The notes below the pieces were generated by a model, which saw only the letters and a program-made list of their open reading frames with translations, was not told where the DNA came from and searched no databases. 64,000 nt of DNA from JAQWRV01 sp045564915 (GTDB taxonomy: Bacteria; Pseudomonadota; Alphaproteobacteria; Rhodospirillales; Rhodospirillaceae), in assembly GCA_045564915.1 (NCBI GenBank), contig JBJLGL010000004.1:192655-256654 (forward strand). The letters run 5' to 3'. Numbering within the stretch: the first letter of the stretch is position 1; each line of letters opens with the position of its first letter. The translations under genes were made by a program, and so were the position numbers. This document shows, one piece after another, positions 1 through 9,048 of the stretch.

Positions 1-1
1 A

Positions 2-1027
2 TTCATTCTTATTGTATCTGTTGCATCTCGACCTGCTCAGGCCAATAAAGATTGGCCCTTAGATCTTGATGAGGGCTGGCAGGAAGCCGTGTTAAGTGTC
101 AGTAGTCTTGATCAGTGGCTAGCCCATCTCGGAGATATCGCTGGCTGGCAACCTATCTATCAAGGCTCTGTGGAAATTAGCCAACTACAAATTTGGGGTT
201 TGGCTGACTCTGTTACCGCGCGTGAGATTGTTCTGCAAAATCCTGGGGAGAGCCAAGGGCTAGTACGACTTATTAAATTTGAGGGTGTGTCCCAGGTGCA
301 AATTCGTTCTAGCGCGCAGCCCTGGGATACGGGCGGCTGGCTATCTCTCCTTACCCGGTCACGCGGGGCTGAGCAAAATTTTGCTGATGCCCGGGTTCAT
401 GACTGGACTGGCTACAATGATCCGGTGGTTTTACATCTTGGCCCTAATAGGCGTCTAAAAAATGTGATTCTGCGTGGTCCGGATGGCATCAATATTGCGG
501 TGTATGAGCGTATCGTACCCGGCCTCAAGGGTTGGCCTAATCTTAAGAAAATCAGTCGACCGTTCAATGCTATGCAAATTATTAAGGACCGCGATATTAC
601 GGTGGAGTACTACCGTGATGTTTTAGGCTTTACCGTCTTAGGAATCGGGAACAGACCTGCTTCTCATCCAGATTCTAATAATTTCAACCTACCCGCAAAT
701 CTTTTGCTTTCAACGCCCCTCAGGTCTGCGATCTTACATCCAAGTGGCCAGGGTGATGCTTCAGAAACGGGTCGGGTTGAATTTGTCGAATGGGGCGGCC
801 TTGAAGGACGTGATTTTTCTGACCGCACGGTTGCGCCGAACCTTGGTATACTTACGCTGCGCTTTCCTGTCTCGAATGCTAAAGCAAAGGCAGTTGAAAT
901 TGCAGCAAAAGGGGGTGCGATTAAAACTCAACCTCGCGCCACAAGAATTGCTCCTTACGGTAACGTTATACTATTCTCTGTTACTACGCCGGATGGCGTT
1001 TTCTTAGAATTTTTTCAACCGTTCTAG
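2..1027 (+). CDS. VOC-superfamily protein, exported, 5' end outside the window
   Basis: The frame is open from the left edge, so the gene starts upstream. The first visible residues are hydrophobic and end in an Ala-x-Ala site (SRPAQA followed by NKDWPLD), which reads as the end of a signal peptide. A GTG at 89 is in frame but would remove this leader, so I extend the gene to the edge. The remainder shows two vicinal-oxygen-chelate modules: one before about 150 residues from the GTG, and a second with the typical pattern of an FNA start, an EYYRDVLGF helix, and an ending in TPDGVFLEFFQPF. The family (glyoxalase, extradiol dioxygenase, resistance proteins) binds a metal and acts on small organic molecules. 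The substrate cannot be told. Its position before NUDIX and DUF1838 genes on the same strand suggests a small-molecule metabolism cluster. Confidence 0.75.
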   Translation, partial: FILIVSVASRPAQANKDWPLDLDEGWQEAVLSVSSLDQWLAHLGDIAGWQPIYQGSVEISQLQIWGLADSVTAREIVLQNPGESQGLVRLIKFEGVSQVQIRSSAQPWDTGGWLSLLTRSRGAEQNFADARVHDWTGYNDPVVLHLGPNRRLKNVILRGPDGINIAVYERIVPGLKGWPNLKKISRPFNAMQIIKDRDITVEYYRDVLGFTVLGIGNRPASHPDSNNFNLPANLLLSTPLRSAILHPSGQGDASETGRVEFVEWGGLEGRDFSDRTVAPNLGILTLRFPVSNAKAKAVEIAAKGGAIKTQPRATRIAPYGNVILFSVTTPDGVFLEFFQPF

Positions 1028-1241
1028 GTGAAGGCTTGAATGATCATATAGATTACGCTGGCTATCAGGGCAAAAGACGGAACTATTATCAACCATGCAG
1101 CCATAAAGACTGTATCGCCTGCGAATAGGGGCCCTATAGTCATGGGATGGGTTGAACTTACTAACAACAGTGTAATTTTTCTGAATATGAGTACCTTTGT
1201 TTTGCAACTAGTATGAATCAGTTTTAGGGTAATTTCTTAGA

Positions 1242-1679
1242 ATGAGCGGCTTTGCCAGTATTCAGCAATCGGGCGCACTACCTTACCAGAAAAAGGATGG
1301 CATACTTTGGATCCTACTGGTCAAATCAAGGACATCGCGTCGCTGGATTTTCCCCAAGGGCAACATTGAGCCAGGATTAACAGCTGCTGAGTCAGCATAC
1401 CGAGAGGCGTTTGAAGAGGCGGGAGTGCTGGGTACGATAAGCACACGCAGTATCGGCACCTATAAATACCGTAAGAAGCCGGAAAAGGGTGGAAAACTCT
1501 GTAGGGTAAAGCTTTATCCTCTCGAAGTAACACAGGTGCTCGAATCTTATCCGGAACGTAGTTTCAGGCAGCGGACCTGGTTATTGGCTGAAGAGGCTCT
1601 GTCTGTTCTTGATAAGCCCAAACTCATAGCTATTTTACAGAAATTTATTAAAGTTAATCCTTTGGATGGACCACATTAG
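1242..1679 (+). CDS. NUDIX hydrolase, DIPP-like
   Basis: This 145-residue single-domain NUDIX protein would hydrolyse a nucleoside diphosphate linked to another moiety. The WIFPKG stretch and the box that follows resemble diphosphoinositol-polyphosphate or ApnA hydrolases common in alphaproteobacteria. The catalytic core REAFEEAGV is intact, with the metal-binding REx2EE pattern. The first Glu of the box (G-x5-E) is Leu here, in GNIEPGL. The stretch KYRKK followed by CRVKLYPLEV matches the second half of that subfamily. It ends 14 nt before the DUF1838 gene, so the two may be co-transcribed. The substrate is not known; a housecleaning role is as likely as a link to the catabolic genes. Confidence 0.85.
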   Translation: MSGFASIQQSGALPYQKKDGILWILLVKSRTSRRWIFPKGNIEPGLTAAESAYREAFEEAGVLGTISTRSIGTYKYRKKPEKGGKLCRVKLYPLEVTQVLESYPERSFRQRTWLLAEEALSVLDKPKLIAILQKFIKVNPLDGPH

Positions 1680-1693
1680 ACGAGGGGGCTGAA

Positions 1694-2680
1694 ATGTCAG
1701 ATCAGGAGGTTGGTAGGCGTGAGTTGCTTGGCGCAACTGGTGCTCTAGCAGGAGGGTTAAGGTTTGGCTTGGGCGGTGGCCTGGGTATGGGTCTCCCAAT
1801 GATCATGGGCACTAGTGTGGCCGATGCTATCACGCATTTAGATTTTGGTGATCCGGATGTGCGCTTTCGGTCACAGCTTAAGACTAGGGGAACCTTAGCT
1901 GAAGAGACCGTACATCGCGTTTCTACTGGGCATGTTTGGCTTTATAACCCTGAAGATCACAGTTTTACTCCCTTCTGTTCTCTCGAAAATTACAATGTGT
2001 CTGAATGGAGCCATGGCGAGGATGGCTTGTACCGATCTCGTATGTTCGAGACGGCTATATACATGAAATTTGGTTCTGATGAGGTTATGGAGGAATGGAC
2101 CAACCCATTTACCGATGAAACAGTAAAGGTTCATCACTATATAATTGGGCCAATGAGCTCCACCCATGACCCCCACCAAGTTGACGCTGATGCAGGTGCC
2201 GAGAATGCTGAGCGAGTGATTGTGCCAAATCACCTGAACTGGCAGTTAGTTGGTGACACTGTCTACATGCCAACTGACTCTTCAGTTGCCTATCCAAATC
2301 CCTTGCAGCCAGACGTGTGGCCGCAAGCATCCGCTGGCGAAACCTTTGGCTGGGATTCTTTTATTATGTTTGGGGTTAAGTTAGCAGATTTACAAAATTC
2401 CGATGTAACACAGGCTATGGCTCACAGCTGGTACCAGGAGAACATTCGCTGGCAACCTTGGATGCTTATGGGCCAGCGTCCGGGGCGTCTAATTGCGAGG
2501 GGTTATGGTAAGAAAGTCCGTTGGGAAGAGATTCCCATTGAACGAATCAAGCGTTTAGAGAAGTATGTGCCAAAGGTGCTTGACAGAGATAACTGGGGTG
2601 ACTTTCAGAACGAATTCTTGTGGTATTTACGCACTCAAAAGCCCAAGCTACCGCTTGCAGAACAGTTGCCGGAGCTCTAG
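1694..2680 (+). CDS. DUF1838 family protein with Tat-like leader (copy 1)
   Basis: This 328-residue protein begins with a twin-arginine type leader (VGRRELLGATG at about residues 6-16) and a Gly-rich hydrophobic stretch, pointing to export in a folded state. The mature part fits the DUF1838 pattern: a KTRGTL start, the HRVSTGHVW block, the YNVSEW block, NPFTDETV, and a late region rich in Trp and Pro (YQENIRWQPWMLM). A purine-rich ribosome site (GAGGGGG) precedes the ATG. It is followed after 4 nt by a second DUF1838 gene that aligns over its whole length, so the pair is a tandem duplication in one operon. DUF1838 has no assigned biochemical function. Location beside an OYE-type reductase, an amidohydrolase and an efflux pump suggests a role in processing an organic compound in the periplasm. 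Confidence 0.82.
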   Translation: MSDQEVGRRELLGATGALAGGLRFGLGGGLGMGLPMIMGTSVADAITHLDFGDPDVRFRSQLKTRGTLAEETVHRVSTGHVWLYNPEDHSFTPFCSLENYNVSEWSHGEDGLYRSRMFETAIYMKFGSDEVMEEWTNPFTDETVKVHHYIIGPMSSTHDPHQVDADAGAENAERVIVPNHLNWQLVGDTVYMPTDSSVAYPNPLQPDVWPQASAGETFGWDSFIMFGVKLADLQNSDVTQAMAHSWYQENIRWQPWMLMGQRPGRLIARGYGKKVRWEEIPIERIKRLEKYVPKVLDRDNWGDFQNEFLWYLRTQKPKLPLAEQLPEL

Positions 2681-2684
2681 CGTA

Positions 2685-3602
2685 ATGAATCAGATGTTTG
2701 ACCGCCGCTCCATGCTGGGTGGGCGCATGATGACTGGCCTAACTGGCCTGCCATCTCTGGAGATTGCCAAAACTGCGTCGGCACAAGAGCCGCTCGATCT
2801 GAAGAATCCTCTTTCAAAAATGCGGGCTACTATCAAGATACGAGGCACCTTAGAAGATGGTGCGACTATGCACCGAGTTTCCCGCGGGTGGGTGTATGGA
2901 TTTGATTCCGCTAGTGATAGTTTTTCACCGTTCTATAGTATGATTAATTACAATGTGACTCAGTGGCAAAAGATAAACGATAATAAGTACACCTATCGTA
3001 TGCATGAATGCGCGCTATACACCCAGTTTGATAAATGGTCCAAGCTTGAGGTCTTCGACAACCCATTTACAGGGGATACTGTCGAACCTATGACCTACCT
3101 TATCGGACCAATTGACGTTACTGTTACGCCAGAGGGTTCGGATACTGGGCCAGAGGCTACAATCAAACCTGTAAGTATGGACTGGACTGTCATGGGCGGC
3201 ACGGTTTGGGTGCCCGTGCAATCAGAGTTTTCATTCCCCAATCCAATTACTCCAGAAAAGTGGCCAAAGGAATCTTCTGGGCCTAGGGTAAAATGGAATT
3301 CTTTCATCCTGTTCCAGGCTTCACAAAATGATGTAGAGAACGCGGATCTTTATACTGTTCGTGCACTCAATCACTATCAGGAAAACGTGACCTGGGCACC
3401 TTGGCTAGAAATGGCAGGAAGGCCAGGGTTCACGCTATCGCGTGGTTTTGGTATGAAATTCTTGAGCATCGAAGAGATACCCCCAGAGCCCCTTGGTTTG
3501 TTGACCGAACACGTGCCTGAGATGTTCGACCTCGGTAATTGGCAGGGTGTGAAAAACAATTACAGGGATTTTATGACGTCCCGAAAGCCAAAACCTATCT
3601 AA
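2685..3602 (+). CDS. DUF1838 family protein with Tat-like leader (copy 2)
   Basis: I start this at the ATG at 2685, 4 nt after the previous stop; an ATG at 2694 is also possible, while the frame upstream overlaps copy 1 and is not coding. The 305-residue product begins with DRRSMLGG, a Tat-type motif, and a likely cleavage after ASAQ. It shares with copy 1 the KIRGTL start, HRVSRG, YNVTQW, NPFTGDTV and the YQENVTWAPWLEM block, so the two are clear paralogues that have diverged. The function is unknown. The two exported copies may form a heteromer or act on related substrates; this is inference from co-location only. It converges with the reductase gene on the minus strand, leaving only 5 nt between the stops. 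Confidence 0.82.
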   Translation: MNQMFDRRSMLGGRMMTGLTGLPSLEIAKTASAQEPLDLKNPLSKMRATIKIRGTLEDGATMHRVSRGWVYGFDSASDSFSPFYSMINYNVTQWQKINDNKYTYRMHECALYTQFDKWSKLEVFDNPFTGDTVEPMTYLIGPIDVTVTPEGSDTGPEATIKPVSMDWTVMGGTVWVPVQSEFSFPNPITPEKWPKESSGPRVKWNSFILFQASQNDVENADLYTVRALNHYQENVTWAPWLEMAGRPGFTLSRGFGMKFLSIEEIPPEPLGLLTEHVPEMFDLGNWQGVKNNYRDFMTSRKPKPI

Positions 3603-3607
3603 GCACT

Positions 3608-5599
3608 TTAGACTTGGAGGCCTACCCTGTTTCCATCTTCTGTAGCGGCGAGAACGACGCGTGGTGCGTAAGCGTCACCAATGCAGTGTACTTCAATACC
3701 TGCGCCTCTCAACGTAGGAGCAAGACCATTATTGGGGGTACGGGGAGTGGCGTAGGTAAATAGACTGACATCCTCTATTAACGTTGTTTTGCCATTATAT
3801 ATGTTACACAAGTTGACTTTACCCTGTTCAAATTCCGAGTCAGAAGACGGCTCGCAGCTCGTGATGATCTGAACCTTCTGTTTTGATAGGCGATGATAGA
3901 TGCCTTGGCGATTAACTAAGGCTTCGTCCGAAGCGATTCTGTCACGTGGTGTGACGATAACTACTCTATCAAACTTTTCTGCCATCCACTCGGCGGCGGC
4001 ATAGGTCATTTTAGTGTGATCATGATCATATATTACGGCTGTTCCCGGCTGTGGTAAGGGGTGTTCCAGCAGCGCTGCTATGATTTCTCGAAGATCGAGG
4101 AAGAAACCCTCATCTTTATATTCCTCTGGCAGGAAGGAGGGCCAGCTCATGGTTGAGCCGGTAGCCAAAATGACAGCATCTGGATTCAATGCTAGTATAT
4201 CATCTGCCGAGGCCATTAGACCAAGTTCCATTTTGACACCCACGCGATCCGCACAGAGTCTTTGGAAATCGTAGATACTTGAGAGGTTCTCACCGCCAGG
4301 TAGTTCCGCATGAAGCCGGGTTTTGCCACCAACTTCGCCTGAAATACCAAACACCGTGACGTCATGGCCACGTGCTCCAGCAATCCATGCCGCTTCCATC
4401 CCTGCTATCCCTGAACCAACCACAACTACCTTACGCTTAGTTTTAGCCGGGGGTGGCTGCCAGTCTACCTCATCATGCTGGCCAACACGGGGATTGTTGT
4501 CGCATTGAAGACGGCCGCCGTCGATGATCATTTTCCAGCAAGTATTGCCCGAAACACAATAACGAATCTGAGCTTCGCGGCCTTCTGCGGCTTTCTTGCC
4601 CCAAGCCGGATCCGTAACTAAGGGGCGCCCCATCATCACTAGATCTGCTTGACCTGTTTCTATGGCATGATTGCCTTCATTTGGATCAGTAATTAGGCCT
4701 AATGCCCCCACGGCTGTATCACTAAAAGGAGCGGCTAGTTGACCGATTTTCCCAATAAAGGGTGCTCGTTCTCGGTGTAAATCAGGCAGATGCCAATACA
4801 AAGTATCTGAATGGGAACCCCAACAATAGGTGACATAGTCTGCATTGCCGTTAGCTGCGACCAATTCAGAAATACGCTTAGCTTCTGCAAAATTCACGCC
4901 GCCGTCTACCCCGTCTTCACCTGGCAATTTGACGCCCACAATAAAGTCACTGCTCGTCAGGTCACGGATTGCACTCATCAATTCCGTAACAATCCGGGTA
5001 CGGCCTTCAAGATCGCCGCCATAGTCGTCCTCACGCTTATTCGAATGTTGTGACATAAATTGATGGAAGATATGGCCATGTCCGGCTGAAATTTCTATAC
5101 CACTCCAACCACATTTGTGGAGCCAGGCAGAAGACTCAGCAAAGTCCGATATCATAGTTTTGACTTCACTAGTTGTAAGTGCGTGGGGTATAGTCCAGCT
5201 CAGGTCATCTGGTAGTGCCGAAGGTCCAATGGCCTTCATATTACGTCCACCTTCATGCCGTCCCCGGCCCGAGTCCTGCAGCTGACCAATCATGTGACAA
5301 CCCGCGGTGTATACCACATCAGCAAACCGTTTCAGTCCGTCTTCATTTGATTTTTCGAATACACGTATGCGCCTCGGTGCAACATTCCAGCGAGTTGTGC
5401 CCAAAGGTTCAGTGACGGCCATAGAAACGCCGCCTTCTGCTCGGTTACGGTAATAAGTGATGCTGGCTTCGTTTACTTTACTGTCAGTAACATACCTCAA
5501 AGACATCGAGGCATGGACGATCCGGTTACGCAAGGACTTACCAGCGACCGTAATGGGAGAAAAAAGGTGGGGATAAATAGAATGTGGAGTATTAGACAA
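3608..5599 (-). CDS. FMN/FAD-dependent oxidoreductase, 2,4-dienoyl-CoA reductase/TMADH type
   Basis: This 663-residue multidomain flavoenzyme has an N-terminal old-yellow-enzyme barrel (about 1-345), a cysteine-rich segment (348-366) and C-terminal FAD/NAD(P) Rossmann domains (GSGIAG at 395-400). Barrel signatures are present: the HGH at 174-176 followed by FMSQHSNKR and YGG, and the phosphate-binding MMGRPLV. The family normally carries a 4Fe-4S cluster bound by four Cys spaced as in trimethylamine dehydrogenase. Here C348, C354 and C366 are kept but the second ligand position (351) is Gly. It would pass electrons from NAD(P)H through FAD to FMN, or run as a dehydrogenase or demethylase. The substrate is not known. 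The gene is transcribed in the same direction as the amidohydrolase and EmrAB genes upstream of it. Confidence 0.88.
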   Translation of the reverse strand: MSNTPHSIYPHLFSPITVAGKSLRNRIVHASMSLRYVTDSKVNEASITYYRNRAEGGVSMAVTEPLGTTRWNVAPRRIRVFEKSNEDGLKRFADVVYTAGCHMIGQLQDSGRGRHEGGRNMKAIGPSALPDDLSWTIPHALTTSEVKTMISDFAESSAWLHKCGWSGIEISAGHGHIFHQFMSQHSNKREDDYGGDLEGRTRIVTELMSAIRDLTSSDFIVGVKLPGEDGVDGGVNFAEAKRISELVAANGNADYVTYCWGSHSDTLYWHLPDLHRERAPFIGKIGQLAAPFSDTAVGALGLITDPNEGNHAIETGQADLVMMGRPLVTDPAWGKKAAEGREAQIRYCVSGNTCWKMIIDGGRLQCDNNPRVGQHDEVDWQPPPAKTKRKVVVVGSGIAGMEAAWIAGARGHDVTVFGISGEVGGKTRLHAELPGGENLSSIYDFQRLCADRVGVKMELGLMASADDILALNPDAVILATGSTMSWPSFLPEEYKDEGFFLDLREIIAALLEHPLPQPGTAVIYDHDHTKMTYAAAEWMAEKFDRVVIVTPRDRIASDEALVNRQGIYHRLSKQKVQIITSCEPSSDSEFEQGKVNLCNIYNGKTTLIEDVSLFTYATPRTPNNGLAPTLRGAGIEVHCIGDAYAPRVVLAATEDGNRVGLQV

Positions 5600-5807
5600 G
5601 TGATATTCTTCTGGTAAGGGTTATGCAGCACGAAAGGAGGTTACCAGCATATTCACATCTTCGCAGGTGTCCATGGTCTTTAGAGCATCTTGAGCTCCCC
5701 GGGCCATTGTTTGGCTCAGATCTCGGGAAACTAGGCTCAGGAACATTTTCTGCAGTAGATTCAATGATTTCCAATGCAAGGTACTTGAGTACAAGACATA
5801 TTGCTGA

Positions 5808-7415
5808 TCATTCTCTAGCCGGGTGGCTAAACCATCCTTCCGAACTGAGTTGGTCGTAGATTGAAGCCATGACTTGGCCACCCTCATTGACTACTCGAAT
5901 TTCATCGTCCGCAATGAGCTGACCATCGAGAATTTGTATGCATCCATCAGTTATGGTGCAGCGGACCATCATGCCGTTGGCGTATAATAAGTTGTTCAGA
6001 GGCTCTGGCGGTAGGGCGCCACCACCAACTAAAAGGCCTGATACATCAATACAAACCAGATCAGCTTTAGCTCCTGGAGCAATACGGCCTATGTCATTCC
6101 GCTTTAATGCAATGGCCGGCACCTGAGTGGCATTGCGTAGCGCCGTCCAGATAGTTGGCTTCATTACCGGCTGCCCACCATTATGATGTTGCAGCATGTA
6201 CCTAGCTTGCCCATATAAAACAGCTAGTTTGAGGTTTTCTATGTAGTCATTGGAGTGAGTATCGATCCCAATATTAACAGCTATTCCTGCGGCCAATGCT
6301 TCCGGATAATTCTGGCTGTAACCACCAGCACCACCGGCGGATGGGCAGTGGGCAAGGACTACGCCCCGTTCAATCAATATGGAAGGGTCGATTTCCCAGT
6401 CTAGGCCGCCCATATGAGCGCCAAAGACAGTGCCGTCTAATAGTCCAAAACTGTCTAGCCACTGTGTCGGAGTCATACCCCAGAGACGTTTGACCCGCTC
6501 TGTTTCTGCAGTGGATTGAGATAGATGAATATGCAGTCCGGTGCCGAGCTCTTTTACTGCAGCAGCAACAGCAGCCATTGTTTTGGGTGTATGTGTATCG
6601 GTTGCGTGAGGCGCCATCATAGGAATGATTCGTCCGTCACTAGCATTCATTTTGCTCTTAGCATACGCAAGATTAGTTTCTACTTCGTTCAGGATAGCAT
6701 CTTCAGCATCGAATAAGACTTGGTCATCTGTACGTGCCCAGATTGGACCGAGTATACCTGAGCCAGGGATCATACCCCCAGGATACCCACGCACACCTAA
6801 CTTCTCGGCAACCCGCACATATGATTGTGCCTGGCGCAGGCTGAGACTCATCTCCACATGTGTTGTGGTACCGCCTCGCAAGAGTTCAGCGACATTGTAG
6901 GTGGTGAGTCTATCCATATCGTCATCAGTGAGCTGTTCAACCAGCTCTTGTGGGCGTCTATTATTTGGCCGCTGCCCGCCTTCGATTAGGCCGCGCGTTG
7001 GAGTTGCTGTGCATGCATGGGTATGTCCGGAAATAAATCCTGGCACCAGGAGGTTTTTTCTCGCATCGATACGCTTATAATTTCCATTTATTCGCTCTGA
7101 TGTGACTTTAACTATGCGGTCACCGGATACTAGTATTGCCGCATCACCTAGAAGTTTGTGCTCACCATTTTCCTCAATGAGAGCCCACCCCGCTTCGATA
7201 ACGAATTCTCCATTCGGTGCTGATATACCGCTACGTGACGTGGCAAACGCACTTGCCGAAATGCCAGGTATAATGGCTGAAAGGCTGCCAGCTGCAGTGA
7301 GAGCGTTACGACGGCTAAAGGTTGTGGTTAACTCTTCATTGTCAGGCTTACTAGTGCTGCATAGGGCGCAAGGACCATCATATCTGCCCACTGTATTAGT
7401 CAATAGATTAGCCAC
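5808..7415 (-). CDS. Amidohydrolase, cytosine/atrazine deaminase-like, Tat-type leader
   Basis: This 535-residue metal-dependent hydrolase has an N-terminal twin-arginine leader preceded by about 30 extra residues (SRRNALTAAG at about 34-43, cleavage after SAFA). Metal and catalytic positions of the subtype with one metal are visible: the HxH pair H131/H133 after VPGFISG, the strand-5 His in GLHIHLSQS, H334 in GAHMGGL, and D385 in GIDTHSND. The family removes amino or chloro groups from ring compounds such as guanine, cytosine or triazines. The start is GTG with AGGATGA about 9 nt upstream. It lies 25 nt downstream of emrB in the same direction, so a pump and a hydrolase may be co-expressed. 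A periplasmic location for this family is uncommon. The substrate is unknown. Confidence 0.88.
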   Translation of the reverse strand: MANLLTNTVGRYDGPCALCSTSKPDNEELTTTFSRRNALTAAGSLSAIIPGISASAFATSRSGISAPNGEFVIEAGWALIEENGEHKLLGDAAILVSGDRIVKVTSERINGNYKRIDARKNLLVPGFISGHTHACTATPTRGLIEGGQRPNNRRPQELVEQLTDDDMDRLTTYNVAELLRGGTTTHVEMSLSLRQAQSYVRVAEKLGVRGYPGGMIPGSGILGPIWARTDDQVLFDAEDAILNEVETNLAYAKSKMNASDGRIIPMMAPHATDTHTPKTMAAVAAAVKELGTGLHIHLSQSTAETERVKRLWGMTPTQWLDSFGLLDGTVFGAHMGGLDWEIDPSILIERGVVLAHCPSAGGAGGYSQNYPEALAAGIAVNIGIDTHSNDYIENLKLAVLYGQARYMLQHHNGGQPVMKPTIWTALRNATQVPAIALKRNDIGRIAPGAKADLVCIDVSGLLVGGGALPPEPLNNLLYANGMMVRCTITDGCIQILDGQLIADDEIRVVNEGGQVMASIYDQLSSEGWFSHPARE

Positions 7416-7440
7416 AGACAGTCATCCTATTGAGAGTTTT

Positions 7441-9045
7441 TTAATCATCCTGAGTTCTTATTCTGTCAGGTAGGAACGGCAATAATAAAACCGTGAGGCC
7501 ACAATATAAAGCCATAGAAAACCACATATCATTAAATGTCAGCACCCAGACCTCGCGCTCGACCAAAATATTCATTATGCGTAAGGCTGCTTCTGCAGAG
7601 TCACGCACTGTGCTGTAGGTATCATCGATACGCTGCTGCAAATTTGTAATGAATTGGGTGGCGGTCTCACCCCCTTCATAAACCTGCGTTAGTAGTCGTT
7701 CGCGATGAAAATCAAACCGTTTTTCTTGAGCAGTAGTGACCATCGATAGGCCAATAGCACCACCAAGGCTACGGAATAAATTAAACAAAGAGCTAGCATT
7801 GCGGACCTCCGCAAGCGGGACGCTTCCGATAGCTACAAGAGTGATCGGCATAAAACACAGCATCATGCCAAGGCCACGAATAAACTGTGGGGCTGCGAGT
7901 TGTTCAATACCCATCTCTGCCGTCATTAGGCCGTGTAATATTAGAGAAATTATCAGAATAACTAGGCCAATTGCCAGGACTAGACGGGCGGGCATGCGCT
8001 GAACCATGAAGCTTCCCGCCGGCGCAAGGAACACTTGAGCGGCACCAGTGAACATCATAATAATGCCGATTTGTTGGCTATTATAGCCGCGTACTGTTGA
8101 AAGCATAGCAGGCGAGAGGTAGGCGGATCCGACGATTGCTGCGCCGAGAATAAACGAACACGCACAACCGGTTGCAAACTTCCCATCCAGTAACAGTCTT
8201 AACTGAATCATTGGAAACTGGCACGTTAATTCTCGCCAAATAAACAAGACACCGCTGATAGCAGTGAGTAGAACAAGTTGCGTAATCCAAATTGTTTCAA
8301 ACCAATCATTTTCTGGTCCCTTATCAACAGCGATGATGAGGCTGCCGAGAAAGATTGCCGCTAGGAGCACGCCCGGAATATCGATTTGAGGAAGAATCTT
8401 GAGTTGTGGTTTGTCCACATCAATAAGTGCGAGAACACCAAATACTACAATTAGTCCCGGTACGATATTCATCAGAAAAACCCAGTGCCAGGAGAATGTT
8501 GTGGTTATGAAACCACCTACAGCAGGTCCAAGTGTAATTCCAGTGGTAGTGATCATGCCGGCAATTGCAACACCAATTGCATGCTTAGAGCGCGGGAACA
8601 TAAAGAAAATTGTAGCAAATGAGAGAGGTGTGAGGGCGCCAGCAAAAAAGCCCTGTAATGCCCTAAATACAACCATGGACTCAAGGTTCCAAGCGGATGC
8701 ACATAGTAGACTACTCACCATGAATAGGGCTGCTGAACCAGCAAACATGTAGCGGATTGATAGTAGCCGAGCTAGCCATGCCGAAAGTGGAATCATGATC
8801 ACTTCGGCGACTAGATAAGAAGATTGAATCAGAGCTATTTCTTCAACAGTAGCGCCTAGGCTGGCCCTGAGTTCACCAAGAGAACTAGCAATAATTTGGA
8901 TGTCAAGTACAGCCATGAACTGACCAAGTAGTAGGATCATAAATCCTACCCAATGGCGCCAGGTGACCATGTCGCCCGACGCTGCAGGTCCTGTCACGCG
9001 GCCGGCGGCATTTATTCCGTTGGTACTTACCATGCTCTTTGGCAT
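7441..9045 (-). CDS. emrB: EmrB/QacA-type drug efflux MFS transporter (DHA2)
   Basis: This 534-residue protein has about 14 hydrophobic spans, the arrangement of the DHA2 group of the major facilitator superfamily. The first span carries the MAVLDIQII motif (44-52), and the antiporter motif C is read as GITLGPAVGGFI (169-180). It would export hydrophobic compounds in exchange for protons. Its gene starts 3 nt after the stop of the emrA-like gene, giving a typical emrA-emrB operon in which EmrA bridges the inner pump to an outer-membrane channel. No TolC gene is in the window. Substrate range cannot be inferred; the surrounding hydrolase and reductase suggest the pump may handle a toxic organic compound. 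Confidence 0.9.
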   Translation of the reverse strand: MPKSMVSTNGINAAGRVTGPAASGDMVTWRHWVGFMILLLGQFMAVLDIQIIASSLGELRASLGATVEEIALIQSSYLVAEVIMIPLSAWLARLLSIRYMFAGSAALFMVSSLLCASAWNLESMVVFRALQGFFAGALTPLSFATIFFMFPRSKHAIGVAIAGMITTTGITLGPAVGGFITTTFSWHWVFLMNIVPGLIVVFGVLALIDVDKPQLKILPQIDIPGVLLAAIFLGSLIIAVDKGPENDWFETIWITQLVLLTAISGVLFIWRELTCQFPMIQLRLLLDGKFATGCACSFILGAAIVGSAYLSPAMLSTVRGYNSQQIGIIMMFTGAAQVFLAPAGSFMVQRMPARLVLAIGLVILIISLILHGLMTAEMGIEQLAAPQFIRGLGMMLCFMPITLVAIGSVPLAEVRNASSLFNLFRSLGGAIGLSMVTTAQEKRFDFHRERLLTQVYEGGETATQFITNLQQRIDDTYSTVRDSAEAALRIMNILVEREVWVLTFNDMWFSMALYCGLTVLLLPFLPDRIRTQDD

Positions 9046-9048
9046 CGT

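Noticed and set aside
5621..5887. 88-residue minus-strand frame overlapping the end of the amidohydrolase
   Set aside because: The last 50 residues look helical, but there is no good ribosome site or family match, and the frame overlaps the amidohydrolase end by 80 nt. It may be a remnant.
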